DNA from: Schoenoplectus triqueter
Taxonomy: Eukaryota > Streptophyta > Magnoliopsida > Poales > Cyperaceae
Assembly (NCBI GenBank): GCA_964058805.1
Contig: CAXKVV010000482.1
Location: forward strand, 1-42,172
DNA: 42,172 nt
Direction of reading: 5' to 3'
Within the stretch, counting starts at the first letter, position 1. Every line of letters begins with the position of its first letter. Shown in pieces: positions 1 to 11,768 of the stretch. The notes beneath the pieces are model-generated. The model had not been told where the DNA came from. It did no database searches and saw only the letters and a program-made list of their open reading frames with translations. The position numbers and the translations under genes were made by a program.

Positions 1-125
1 AACAACAATCTGTTGGAAAATACAGAATTATCAATACTAAGCAAGGGTTATTTAACAGAACTAAAATAGTGTAAATCTCAAGACACACTAAGGATATTTG
101 GTGCTTTAAATGTAATGGTGGTACC

Positions 126-1194
126 ATAGAAGTTAGTATCTTACGATTCACGATACAAATATTACGATTCGATACGATACAAATGGATAAGGACGCGAAT
201 CTATACTTTGTATCTTTAGAGAGAAGAATCTTAAGAATCGTGTCTGTATCTTTTTGTATCTCGATACAATACGTATCCCAACGATACAATAATTTTAAGA
301 TATGTATATTTTTTTCGACTTTACCTCTTTTGTTCGACTTCACGCATCCTATTAGGCGATCAGAAAACCCTAGTGTGAGAAAAAAAAGGCAAAAAGAGAT
401 AAAAAACGACAAAGAAAAGGAAAAATATACTAGCGATTGAGAGAGAAGAGTCAAAAACTCCAAGCACGAGACAGTGCAAGTGGGTAACTCTTATTTATTT
501 CATTTATTTTAATTCTCTCATGCAGGACAGATATAGTAAGGCCCAAGGGGGGTCAGTTGACCTCTTAGATTTTAAAAAATAATGCTTTCGATTAAGTTAT
601 TACCCAATTAGTTAATGAGTTTGGATCCGATAAGTTATTACAATCCGACTATTGACCCCCTTTAACTAAAATCTTACATCTAACCCTACTCCCAATCTTA
701 CATCTAACCCTACTCCCATGTCTCTGTCTCACAAACACGAGTAGTGTTTGTATAAAGCATCCAAAACTGTAGGCAATTAGATTAATTTTTGAAGACTTAA
801 ATAATGTAGTCAGGACCACTAAATTATATTAATTGATTTTATTCTCCTTAAATACTTCTTCCACACATGTTTATTGTAATTTATTTTGTAGTGATTTTAT
901 TAGCTGAAATAAAATTATTTTATTTTATTCTCCTTAGATATTAATTAATATTATCATTAAATTATCACATGAGCTATAATAAAATTCTGTGCTTATATAT
1001 ATGTACATATATATAGCTTCCATAGTATAAATTATGCTAGTATACTATATAAATGTGATAAAACGCTAAATAATAACGTTTTCAAGTGAAAAAATTCACT
1101 GCATATTAAATTTAGTTAATATTGATTCATTTTAAGACAAGTTTAGCGTATCTTAACGATACGATACGATACAAAATGCGATTCAACTTCTATG
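126..1194. mobile_element. Non-autonomous TIR DNA transposon (Mutator-like or hAT-like)
   Basis: A 9-bp direct repeat GGTGGTACC flanks the element (117-125 and 1195-1203). Just inside it, the ends are inverted: ATAGAAGTT on the left and AACTTCTAT(G) on the right. Both subterminal regions carry repeated CGATAC/GTATC motifs (about 145-290 on the left, 1155-1173 on the right), the kind of subterminal repeats that bind transposase. The interior is AT-rich and has no transposase reading frame. A 9-bp duplication fits Mutator-like elements. Taking the flanking C into the TIR gives CATAGAAGTT with an 8-bp duplication, which would fit hAT, so the superfamily is open. Confidence 0.7.
670..717. repeat. 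Two-copy 24-bp tandem repeat
   Basis: A 24-bp unit beginning AATCTTACATCTAACCC occurs twice head to tail (670-693 and 694-717) with no visible difference. It lies inside the 126-1194 transposon and looks like a recent local duplication. Confidence 0.8.
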
Positions 1195-3797
1195 GGTGGT
1201 ACCAAAAGACACTGGATTTTTAATTTTTTAATAGATCGATCAGACTAGAAGAGCGAGATCCTTTACAGGTAAATTCAATATTCAATTCAGGAGGAAGAAG
1301 AGGTCCCTGTCAGACATCCATGGTTGAGGAAACAAGAATAGGGAAAAAGTATGTGAATTGTTGGATCGATTAAAACTGTAATAAGTTCTGTTGGCAGGGT
1401 CAGACAGTCTGCTTCGTTGCTTGTGGTTTGGTTTTCAGATTGTATCTTTTGTGTGTGTGTGTTGGGGGGGGGACTTTATTGTGAGTAGTTCTAGGATGGT
1501 ATCCACCACTTGGTACAAACTGTAATATCAGCCACTAGGTGGACTTGCTTCACTCATCGAAAAAGATAAAAGTAAGAAAAAGACCAGAAGAGAGAATAAA
1601 CATGCACTCAGCACCATTTGATAGGAAAATGAACTCAGGCCTAGAACCACTAAATCAAAACCATACCAGACATCTTGAGTGGGACAAATTTCAATGTAAT
1701 TTAGAAATAAAATGGGCTAAGCAGAGGTAATGAGTCAAAAACCTCATACTCATGATGTTTCATTTGAGCCTCTGTCAAAGCAAAAGCTTGCCTAAGAATA
1801 CCAGAAGCATCGGAGCTTGAGAGAACCTTTTCCTTCTCTCCAGATTGAGATAGGATTTTAACAACATTTTCAGGAAGACCCTAAATTATAAAAAAAAAAG
1901 GAGGAAAGAGAATAGATAATCGGCTTGGAGGTATAATACAACATATCCAAAAAGAACGATCTTTGCTAAAAGTTACTTATTGGTTGCATACTTCTTTGTT
2001 TGCTGCATTAAGCTTCACCAAATAATTGGAGTTTAACACTGGCACATCTACAAATGGATAAGCAAGTACTAATGCTGGGCAGTAGCAATTGTCTTTAAAA
2101 GAAATATTAGTTACAACAATGAAAAAAACAAGTTCAATAAATTTTACTTTGAAGCAGTCTCGGCAGCTCCCCTCCCTCCATGCCCATCAAAAACTCCAAC
2201 AAGTCCAAACTGCACATAAATATAAACCAGGAAATAGAAATGTGAGCCTCAGATTTCCTGCTGGCAAGCTTATGTTGATAGAGAAGAGCAAGCAATAATT
2301 CTTTTTACTCTGTGCTCATTGATTAACTATTACGATTTTATTTCAAAATTGGTAAAGGTTTATTAATTCAATTGAAAGACCTTTCCAACACCAAGAAGGG
2401 GGTAGTGCAAAAGAACCACATCCTCCATATCCAGTGCCCTACCACCTCGGCGCCGTGCCATTGGATCCGATGCCATTCCAATTGCAGGACTAGGGAGATT
2501 AAGATTAGGTAATATCTCATTCAGAGGTTTACCCCCAACTCCACTTGGCAAGTTTGGTAAGCTGATTTATGTGATGTCAACCTTGGAAAAATACAACATT
2601 CAAGGGTTGTGAGATTTAGAATAAATGTCAAATTGCAAACTAGTTAGCTGACACTAATTTGCCCATACCCTTGGGTAGTTCAACAGAAAGTCAGAAAATT
2701 AAAAACCTCAATGACACACAAAGGGTGGCCCTGAGAATATCTATGAAAAACAATTGGAAATCTATTTAAGATTGAATTGGAACTTGACATACATTACACT
2801 GGATATAGTTAATAATAGCGCACCATAAGCAATAAGGCATAGAGCACCAAACCCAATGCAGGGGATGAAAATGTGAAAACATCATATATAATATGTAATT
2901 TGTACCGGATAGCAAAAGGAAAAAGAAAGAGAAGTTAGTATCCTAATTTTTCATTCATTTCTTCAAACATTATTATAATATTTTTTTAAAAACCAGTAGA
3001 ATCTGCAATAGCCATCAAGCATATTCAAACTTACCAGATGGAGAGATTTGTGATATTAATAGCATAAATTTACATAATGTATATTCTTTAACATATCTTG
3101 ACAACATCATGTTAATTTGAAAACATCTTAATCCTGAGCATCAGTTAAGATATATCGGGAGGGCAATTCCAAGGTTCTTTCAAAATACAGTTCTTTCAAA
3201 AAAGAAATGAAGATTCTAAAATTACTCATCAATTTAAATAACAGCTAGACAGAAGCATCAGCTAGCCCTTACCAATAGTTTTGAGGAAGTACCAAAAGTT
3301 ATCACATCTCCACTACGGAGTGCAGTTGCAGAGCCATAGTTCCTCGACCCTATATCTGGGTGGTGAATCGCTATGGAGTTCAGATGTGTTCCATTAAGAC
3401 TGCCCAAGTCAGTAATTTCCCATTTTTGAGTCTGAAAAAGCAACCATAGAGCATGCAACATTAGATCCAAAATTTGTTCACCTTCAGCATGAAGAACAAC
3501 AATCTTTAGTTAGACTAAGCATAGAAACTGACGATTAGTATAAAGTTTCTATTTTGTTACAGAAGTCAAAAGAACTGACTAAGCAGAAATAGCTAAAATG
3601 TATAGATATACAAAGCAGACTGAAAGGTGCTTTTTGTTTAATAGGGTCAGTACAGTATCTGTACTGGTATCCTACCTGATCAGATTCCAACTAGTCAAGA
3701 GAAAAGAAAATGCCATTATGCTTGCTGAAGTTATTTGCTTCCCTTCCATACAATCTGTTTAACTTGTTTCACATACCGAAAGGAACAACACAGATCT

Positions 3798-4137
3798 TGT
3801 TGAGAATTGATTCAAAATATATTTTTAGAATATTTCTATTTAGGAAATTATTTTTAGTAAAACTAATTTCAGCAAAGATAGAATGATTATAGGGTTATTT
3901 TAGGAAAGACAAGAGTCAAAATTAGTAGCAATTATATTTAGAAAGTAATGAAGTTAGTGGGGTAATTATAGGAAGTAGTGGATGATATTTTAGGAATGTA
4001 GTAGAGTTAATTTAAGAAAGTTCTATGCTATATAAATCATAGAACATTATGTAATTGAATGTCTCCAATATGCAATGAATTAAGAAGAGAGTTTCAGCAG
4101 AAATTATTTATTTGTTTATCCTTCCATTATTCCAACA
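3798..4137 (+). repeat. 5' LTR of the copia element
   Basis: 340 bp, begins TGTTGAGAATTG and ends TTCCAACA. It is the same length as the 3' LTR and differs from it only at 4037 (T versus C). A TATATAA motif near 4029-4035 could be the element's TATA box. Confidence 0.95.
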
Positions 4138-4141
4138 ATTT

Positions 4142-4159
4142 TGGTATCAGAGCCGGTAG
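4142..4159 (+). other. Primer-binding site (initiator tRNA-Met type)
   Basis: TGGTATCAGAGCCGGTAG starts five bases after the 5' LTR. TGGTATCAGAGC is the usual plant copia primer-binding site, complementary to the 3' part of initiator methionine tRNA. Confidence 0.9.
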
Positions 4160-4178
4160 AAATCTTGGGCTGTTTTCA

Positions 4179-7127
4179 ATGGCAGAAGCAGGCGTCAACA
4201 TGTCTAATCCGTCGATTCCACTTTTCAAAGGAGAAAATTATGATTTTTGGAGTATTAAGATGACAACTCTATTCAAGTCTTATGGTCTGTGGGAGTTAGT
4301 CGAGAAAGGTGCCGGGACTACGACAGATGATCAAAAGAAGGATGCAAGAGCACTGTTCTTTATACAATCGGCAATGCATGAGTCGATATTCACGAAAATT
4401 TCAGCGGCGACAACAGCGAAAGATGCTTGGACAATTTTGAAAACTGTGTTTCAGGGCAGTTCAAAGGTTATTGCCATCAAATTACAAGGGTTAAGGCGTG
4501 AATTTGAAACATTGAGCATGAAACAAGGCGAAACAATTCAGCAGTTTCTCACACGAGTCTCAACAATTGTTAATCAAATCCGTAGCTGTGGTGAAGATCT
4601 TTCTGAAGGAAATGTAGTAATGAAAGTATTGCGCAGCCTTACAACCAAATTCGACCATGTTGTAGCAGCGATTGAAGAATCTAAAGATCTGTCCACATAC
4701 TCTTTCGACGAGTTGATGGGTTCATTGCAAGTCCATGAAGTACGACTTCTCAGATCTGAAGAGAAGGATGATTCTAAGGCGTTCCTCACCAAAGGCAATT
4801 CAGACAGAGGGAGAGGTCGCAGCAGTAGAGGTCGTGGAAGAGGTACAGGCAGTAGAGACAACCGTCAACAACAAACAAAGAAGGATATCGAGTGCTACTA
4901 TTGCCACAAGTTTGGTCATGTCAAGGCAGATTGCTACAAGAAGAAGAGGGAAGACGGACAAGGCAAGCAAGGCGTTGAATGTCACTATTGCCACAGGATC
5001 GGTCATGTGCAAGCTAATTGCTACAAGAAGAAGCGTGATGAAGGGCAAGCCAATGTTGTTGAGGAGAAAGACTGCGAGAAAGGCACCGAAGCCATGCTCT
5101 TCATGACAAAAACAGATGAAATATCAGATGTAAGTCAAGTATGGTTTCTGGACAGTGGGTGCTCTAATCACATGTCCGGTTTCAAGCATCTCTTTGAAGA
5201 ACTGGACGAGTCATACAAGAAGTCTGTGAGACTTGGTAACAACAAAGAAATACAAGTTGAAGGCATAGGCAAGGTGGCTGTCCAAACTGCAAGCAATATA
5301 AGGTTTTTACAAAATGTGTACTACATCCCCCAACTTTCACAAAATCTCCTAAGCATCGGACAAATGATGAACAACGGGTATACGATCAAATTTGAAGGCA
5401 ATACGTGTAAAATTGAGGAGTCAGGAACAAAGCATGCAGTAGCAACCATTCAAAAGACACACAATAACTTGTTTCCGCTGGAGATGGCCGAAGTTGATGA
5501 AAGTGCACTTGCAGTCACAGAACTTAATCAAAGTCGATTATGGCATCTAAGGTATGGACATTTAAATATCAATGGTTTAAAGTTGCTAAACCAGAAACAT
5601 ATGGTGATAGGGCTACCAGAGATAGAAGAAGTCGGGTTATGTGAAAGTTGTATTCTTGGCAAACAATCAAAATTATCATTTCCAAAGGATAAATCTCTCC
5701 GTGCAACTCGAGTACTTGAATTGGTGCATACCGACCTATGTGGGCCTATGGAGACAAGTTCAATGGGAGGAAGCAAATATTTTATGTTATTTATTGACGA
5801 TTTCAGTAGAATGGCATGGGTATTCTTCCTTACCTATAAAAGTGAAGCACTTAGGTTTTTAAAAAAATTCAAGGCCATGGCTGAAACACAAACAGGGTCT
5901 CGGCTGAAAATTCTAAGATCAGATCGAGGTGGCGAATATCAATCAACCGAATTCAAACAATTTTGTGAAAATGAGGGCATCTTACAGCAACTCACCACAC
6001 CTTACACCCCCGAGCAAAACGGTGTAGCAGAACGAAAGAACCGAACTTTTGTTGGATTGGCAAGAAGCATGTTACAATCAAAGGGCATGCCGAATTCTTT
6101 TTGGGCAGAAGCTGTAGCCACGGCAGTTTACATCCTCAATCTTTCACCGACGAAGGCAGTCATGAACAAAACCCCCTATGAAGCGTGGTTTGGAAGAAAA
6201 CCAACAGTGAGCCACTTACGAGTCTTTGGATGCATTGCATACACTCTAGTCAACTCACACCACCGAAAGAAGTTGGATGCCAAATCTGAAAAATGCATTT
6301 TCATTGGCTATTGCATTCAATCGAAGGGATATCGACTTTATAACCCCGAAACAAAGAAGACAATTGTCAGCCGCAATGTGATGTTTGATGAGAACATGAG
6401 TTGGAGATGGAACTCGGATGGTGTTGAAGCACCAATTGCTTTATAAGATGAAGATGAGGATAGCGAGGAGCTCCAATCAGAAATAGACAACATGCCAAAA
6501 CCAATACAAGTTTATAGAAGACGAGGCAATCAACCATCACAGCAAAAGACCAAGACCTTACAAGAACTATATGACACAACACAGGTGCTTATGGTAGCTG
6601 ATCCTGAGTGCTTTGAGGAGGCAATTGAAAAAGAGGAGTGGTGTCAAGCAATGCAAGAAGAAGTGTCAGCAATAGAAAAGAATCAAACCTGGCAGCTAGT
6701 TGAACTTCCTAAAGACAAACGTGCAATCAGTTGGAGTTCAAAGAAGCAATCAACCGTGGCGTTATCCTCTTCAGAAGCTGAATATGTTGCAGTCAATTCA
6801 GCAGCTTGTCAAGCAATTTGGCTAATGAAAATACTTGAAGACGTTGGACAGGAACAACAACAACCTACACAAATTTACTGTGATAATCAATCAGCCATAG
6901 CAATAGCAAAGAATCCGGTGTTCCATGAAAGGTCAAAGCATATTGACATTAAACTCCACTTCATCAGAGATCTTGTGGCTGAGAAGATAGTTGAGCTCAA
7001 GTTTGTTACTTCAGAAAATCAGAAGGCGGATATTCTAACTAAAGCATTGGCTTTGAGTACATTTGAAACTCTGCAGATGAAGCTTGGCGTAACCAATTTT
7101 GAATCAAGGGGGAGTGTTGAGAATTGA
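4179..7127 (+). pseudogene. Copia gag-pol polyprotein, with stop codon and RT deletion
   Basis: The likely start is ATG 4179 (MAEAGVNMS), after the primer-binding site. An upstream in-frame ATG at 4059 lies inside the LTR. Order: gag (UBN2-like), two CCHC zinc knuckles (4893-4934 and 4980-5021), aspartic protease (LDSG near 5148), the GAG-pre-integrase region (WHLRYGH), integrase core (HTDLCGP near 5730, SDRGGEY near 5925, EQNGVAERKN near 6012) and a C-terminal integrase region (RVFGC, CIFIGY). A TAA at 6444-6446 interrupts the frame, which stays open on both sides. Near 6726 the start of the RT region (KDKRAI) joins directly to RNase H (SWSSKKQ, SSSEAEY, CDNQSAI), so the catalytic RT core is gone. 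The frame is otherwise clean, as expected for a young copy. Confidence 0.9.
7106..7114 (+). other. Polypurine tract
   Basis: AAGGGGGAG lies directly before the 3' LTR, the usual position of the plus-strand primer. Confidence 0.8.
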
Positions 7128-7454
7128 TTCAAAATATATTTTTAGAATATTTCTATTTAGGAAATTATTTTTAGTAAAACTAATTTCAGCAAAGATAGAA
7201 TGATTATAGGGTTATTTTAGGAAAGACAAGAGTCAAAATTAGTAGCAATTATATTTAGAAAGTAATGAAGTTAGTGGGGTAATTATAGGAAGTAGTGGAT
7301 GATATTTTAGGAATGTAGTAGAGTTAATTTAAGAAAGTTCTATGCTATATAAACCATAGAACATTATGTAATTGAATGTCTCCAATATGCAATGAATTAA
7401 GAAGAGAGTTTCAGCAGAAATTATTTATTTGTTTATCCTTCCATTATTCCAACA
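7115..7454 (+). repeat. 3' LTR of the copia element
   Basis: 340 bp, matching the 5' LTR except for C at 7354. It ends in CA at 7454, directly before the GATCT target duplication. That duplication overlaps the 5' splice site region of the KAPP-like exon 7463-7638 on the other strand. Confidence 0.95.
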
Positions 7455-8039
7455 GATCTTACCTCACCGTTAAACTTAACAAATCCATGTTTTCCAGAAA
7501 CCTCTGGATCATCCAAGATGAGGCTGCTTGGTGGGACCCTCCCGATGGTGAGTTCCGCCGGAGAGGTATCAGATGTGATAGACATGTGAAGCCCGCTCGA
7601 AGGACCAGATGTCACCGTCAAAGACAAAGTGCTAATCTCTGCATAGCCAAATGAACAATTAGAAAGAATAAAATGGGAAGTAAATTAATAGGCAGGGATA
7701 GAGAATGTGAGTGCAACAAAAAATTATTGTAGGAAAACTGAACAATCATCCCTGAATGTTTATTTTCTCAAAAGGATACACTAAGATATCTGGTCATTCA
7801 AATGCTTATGTGTAAATCCAATGCGGATCAGTGGTATCCCAAACAAATGACACCCACTTCTTATGTCGTTGAAGACTTTCTTGTAAGTACATGCCAGCTA
7901 AGCATCTCCTTGGTTCCACTCTGGCTTTGCGATAAAAGAACTCATCTCTTTGTTATCTTGAGTAACTCTGTTGCCATTCCACTTGCCTCTCTATTACGGA
8001 ACTAAAATATCTTTTTTTCCCTCACTACAGTGTAATAAG

Positions 8040-8830
8040 GTATTGATTCTTGAAAGTAGGAAAGAGAGGAACTCAGGGGGCCTATGTCTATAGAACTAAA
8101 TAAGAGGTGGAAAAGGGTTATATATTTAGTTTCAAAAAGATGGAGGAATAATGGATGGATAGATGGGTGGTATTAAAATATCTCCCAACGGAGTTTTTTT
8201 TTTCTTGATTCTTGAATATAGGAAAAACAATGAATTAAGGCTATGTCCCTTAAACTGAATAAGAGACACAAAATGGACTCATAAGTGTGTTAAAAACGAG
8301 GAAGGGAATAGTTCACAGAGGATATTCGTAACAAACTTATGTAATAGGTCAGGTCCTGCTTTTTGTCTACATGCAAAATGACTGCACAGGGGAAAAGGTT
8401 TAATGACTACAAAGGACCTGACAGAACTCAGGCAAGAAGCTTCCTGACCAATTTAAAAGTAAACATTAATGAGGGCACTAATTTGAACAATGGATAAATG
8501 TTTTTGAACCAAGAGGGGCATTATATATAATAAACTCTTGAGCTACTATCCTTCTTTCTCAATTATTTGGCTTTTTTTTTCAAAAAGCATACAAGTATTT
8601 CTTACTTTCACATCTCTGTCTCATTGTACTGTAAGAGGTATCTGCAGATACCCAACCATGACTTACGACATGAACATGATCATATAACAATGAATTCTTG
8701 GGCTACTATCATTATTCCTCATCTATTTGACAGTCTAAAAGCATAAAAAAAAAATTCTAACTTTCATATCTCTAGCTTTCAAAAAAGAAAAAAGAAAATC
8801 TCATGTCTTTATGTCATCCTACATTGGGGT
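8040..8830. repeat. Diverged direct duplications in an intron
   Basis: Within the intron 7639-9118 of the KAPP-like gene, the segment near 8040-8110 (TTGATTCTTGAA, CTATGTC, GAATAAGAG) recurs near 8200-8270. The segment near 8525-8640 (CTTGAGCTACTATC, AAAAGCAT, CATATCTCT) recurs near 8685-8810. Each pair is about 160 bp apart and diverged. No exon was recognised in this intron. Confidence 0.45.
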
Positions 8831-11169
8831 CATCTGCTGATATTCATGTAACATTTTTTTTCAGTACACCAAATAAAGGATGCTGTAGAATGTAAGATCA
8901 TACTAACTCAACCAAAATAAGAACAGTCTTAAAAAAATCAAGGAAAAAACCATGAAAACTTTTATTGATAGTCACATTGGGTAATACATTGATTTCATTC
9001 GTCTCCACTGTCTAATGTATTTCTTGCTTCACTTAAAATGTGCCCTCCAACCATTTTTTTGTGTGTGCACACACATATGCAAATATGAGAAGAAGATCAG
9101 GGTTGAAGGGAGGCTTACGTTGAAACTTGGCATTCTTGAAACGGTGAGCAAAATCCCTTCTGTGCTGTTTTAGGTGTTTTGAATCAGGAGCACACCAGCT
9201 GGTTACTGCAGTTCTCTTGGGTGTGTTCTGAACTTCATGTACATTATTTTCATAATCGAGTAAAGGGCTCTCTTCTATTTCAAGTGAACAACAAATAGTA
9301 AGCAAAAGAAACAGAATTATGGTAGAATAAAAAAAAGCAGATTATAAAGTCTCAATTGGGCGTATAAACATGTCTGCACCTTATGAAGAGAGGTTAAACA
9401 ACAAACTCTAATGTCATGAATATGAACTCTAACAGTATGCAAGTAGTAAATTTGAGCATAAGATAATATAAATATCATAAAGGCTTACAAAAAGTCTTGG
9501 TTTGTGCAGCTGAAGTGAGATGCGACAATATTCAATTCTTGTTAGTGACTTGGCCAATTATCTTCAGGTTACAATAAATGCCCATTTTTGCCCTCAGGAT
9601 AGTTATTTCTCTTCTTTTTTTTTCTTTTTTTTTACGCTGTGCAAAGTAAAACTAGTGTACTTGCAGACTCATGCATGCAAAGTGCAGGGTGAGAAATTTC
9701 TGTATGTGTGAGCTTCTGAAACACTAAAATAGATTTTGCCTAAAATATAAATGGATACCTTGATTAATGGCAAAGCTGTCATTGATTGGAAAATATTAAT
9801 TTCAAAGTCCATGTTTTGTCCTTGGTTATGTTGAATTAGATTTAAAGTCTATGAAATGAAATAAGTATAGGCGATGTGCTGCATAGAATATTCACTTCTT
9901 TTTACTGCGAGAAAAATAAAGATTCCGCTGCTCTTTTTTTAACTGAGAACATTAGGGTTATTTATTTGGGTGAAAATTTGTTGCACTTCGGGTGAAGAAC
10001 ATGACTTTGTTCTTCTCCATTCACGATGTCATATAGTTCAAAATCTGATTATTAAAAATTAGACATCACGTAATTTTTCTTTCTCTCGCACGTGGATCTT
10101 CTAGTTATACTGAAATATGGACTATCTCTCCCAGACATGGCCTAAAGATGTAGAACAAATCTTATTGGATGAATTTTATTCAATTGGTCGATTCAATTTA
10201 CCGTAATAATACTATAATACTTGCTTAATCACGGGATACTAATCACGTGTAAAAACTACCTAATACAAAACTCTAGCGCGGATTCAGGATTTTGGTCAGG
10301 GGACAGGATTAAATAACTTATCGGGTTTTAATTCATTAACTAATTAGGTATTAAATAAAAATATTAAAATAATATCTTTTATATATTAAAAATAATAAAA
10401 AATAAAAGTCAAAATAATAAATAATCATAGCGATAAAAAAATTTCCTCTACAAGACTTCATATTTTAAAAAATTTACATAATTATTTCATTATCCACGAT
10501 ATTAAATATTTTTTCTCAATGAAAAATAATCATATAATCCAGGAGGATCAGAAATTTAATCTAGGAGGGATTAAATTAATAAAACTTTAACCTAAAATCA
10601 CTATTTTTTAAAATCATGGACAAAATTTTATGAATTTTATAGACTTAATCATCAAAAAATACAAATAAAATAATATAATATATTTTAACTTTCAATAATT
10701 ATATTTCACAAAAATAGTTAAGCCTTACAGCCTCTCACATATGCCACATCATCAAAAATATTTTGTCATTATTCTTGTTTAAATCTTTTCATCTACTTAT
10801 ATCTAATAGTTTGTATATAGTTTTTCTATCTCCTCATTTAAGATAATGTATGTGATATACTTAAAGTGAAATATAACACTTAAAATGATCTAATATTTTT
10901 ATGATCATTTATATACTATCATGTGTTTAATTATATTATTTATAATAATAATAATAACTACTATTATTATATACATATTTATATTTTAAAATTTTATTTG
11001 AATTTTTATTAATGTGAAATTTTATTAAATATATTTAAAATTTTAATTGCTAATTATTTATTTCAGGACTATATTTTTTGGGTGAAATCTGAATTACAAC
11101 CTTAGTATAGAGAAATTTTTGATATAAATTTTTTGAAATATTTTAAGTTAATTTAGTCAGACCTTTTCA

Positions 11170-11768
11170 TTAGCGGTGTCGAAGAATATCCCAAATCCGA
11201 TCTAAATCTGTATATATAGATTTTCTTATAGATTAAAAAAATTAGACAACTTATTGGATTTGTATAATGATCATAAAAAATGATCCACTTTACTTTTTGG
11301 GTTTGTATTCGGATCTTGCATGATCTGAATATTTAATCCATTATAAATTCATTAAAAATTTACTTTTATAATTTTTATTAGCAAGATATATAGGATAATA
11401 ATTTTTTATAACAAACTTTATAATCATAATTATAATAATAGATTTGTCTTTTAATAATATGATAACATTGATTTAAAAAATCATACAAGTTAGTTAAATT
11501 ATTTTTTTGATATTAAGTTATACTTTGTAATACAAATTGTACACATTTATTCACACTGAACTTGTATTTTAGAATCTAAATATTTGAAAGCAAAATACAA
11601 AATATGATTTGAATTCAATCCGATATCCACTATGCAAATGAATATGAATATGCATTTCAATCACAAATTTTAATTGAATATAAATTCACATATAAATCTT
11701 TTTTTTTTTGGATTCACATGTGAATCATGTTAGATCTATTGATTTGTATCCGATCCATTGGCATCCTA
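11170..11768. mobile_element. Degenerate hAT-like element
   Basis: The left end reads TAGCGGTGTCGAA. The reverse complement of the right end reads TAGGATGCCAATGG, followed by ATCGGATACAAAT. Both resemble the TAGGGGTGTCAAT ends of the intact hAT MITE at 30563-30975. The interior is AT-rich and has GGATC-type motifs like the segment near 40553. I see no clear 8-bp target duplication, so the ends are approximate. Confidence 0.4.

Larger units (their letters stand above)
3798..7454 (+). mobile_element. Ty1/copia LTR retrotransposon, RT-deleted, recent insertion
   Basis: A 3657-bp element with 340-bp LTRs (TG...CA), a tRNA-Met type primer-binding site, a polypurine tract and a 5-bp target duplication GATCT (3793-3797 and 7455-7459). 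I found one difference between the LTRs (T at 4037, C at 7354), so the insertion is recent. The domain order protease, integrase, then RNase H places it in Ty1/copia. Most of the reverse transcriptase is missing, so the element is non-autonomous and would have needed enzymes from a relative. It lies antisense to the KAPP-like gene, inside an intron. Confidence 0.95.
1743..9274 (-). pseudogene. KAPP-type protein phosphatase 2C gene (FHA + PP2C), partial and probably disrupted
   Basis: Kinase-associated protein phosphatases bind phosphorylated receptor kinases through an FHA domain and dephosphorylate them with a PP2C domain. Exons read by eye: 9119-9274 (unrecognised N-terminal part), 7463-7638 (FHA: TIGR, SGKHG), 3273-3431 (FHA: GSLNGTHLNS), 2381-2561 (ASDPMARRRGG, then MEDV), 2148-2209 (VFDGHGG, the PP2C metal-binding motif) and 1743-1880 (LPENVVKILS to HHEYE). 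The first three exons join in frame. Two later junctions do not: 3273/2561 mismatches by one base, or meets a stop if an upstream acceptor is used, and 2148/1880 is one base short. The N-terminal membrane-anchor exon and the last PP2C exons are not seen; the latter may lie beyond the left edge. The intron 3432-7462 holds a copia element. Family assignment is strong; the pseudogene call is moderate. Confidence 0.65.

Noticed and set aside
1990..2100. Possible extra exon of the KAPP-like gene between 2148 and 1880 (reads YPFVDVPVLNSNYLVKLN on the minus strand)
   Set aside because: KAPP relatives have no residues between the SK and LPENV segments, the frame does not join on both sides, and I know no matching family.
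4574..5106. Reading frames overlapping gag in other frames and on the minus strand
   Set aside because: Shadows of the gag-pol frame, caused by its basic, low-complexity zinc-knuckle region.
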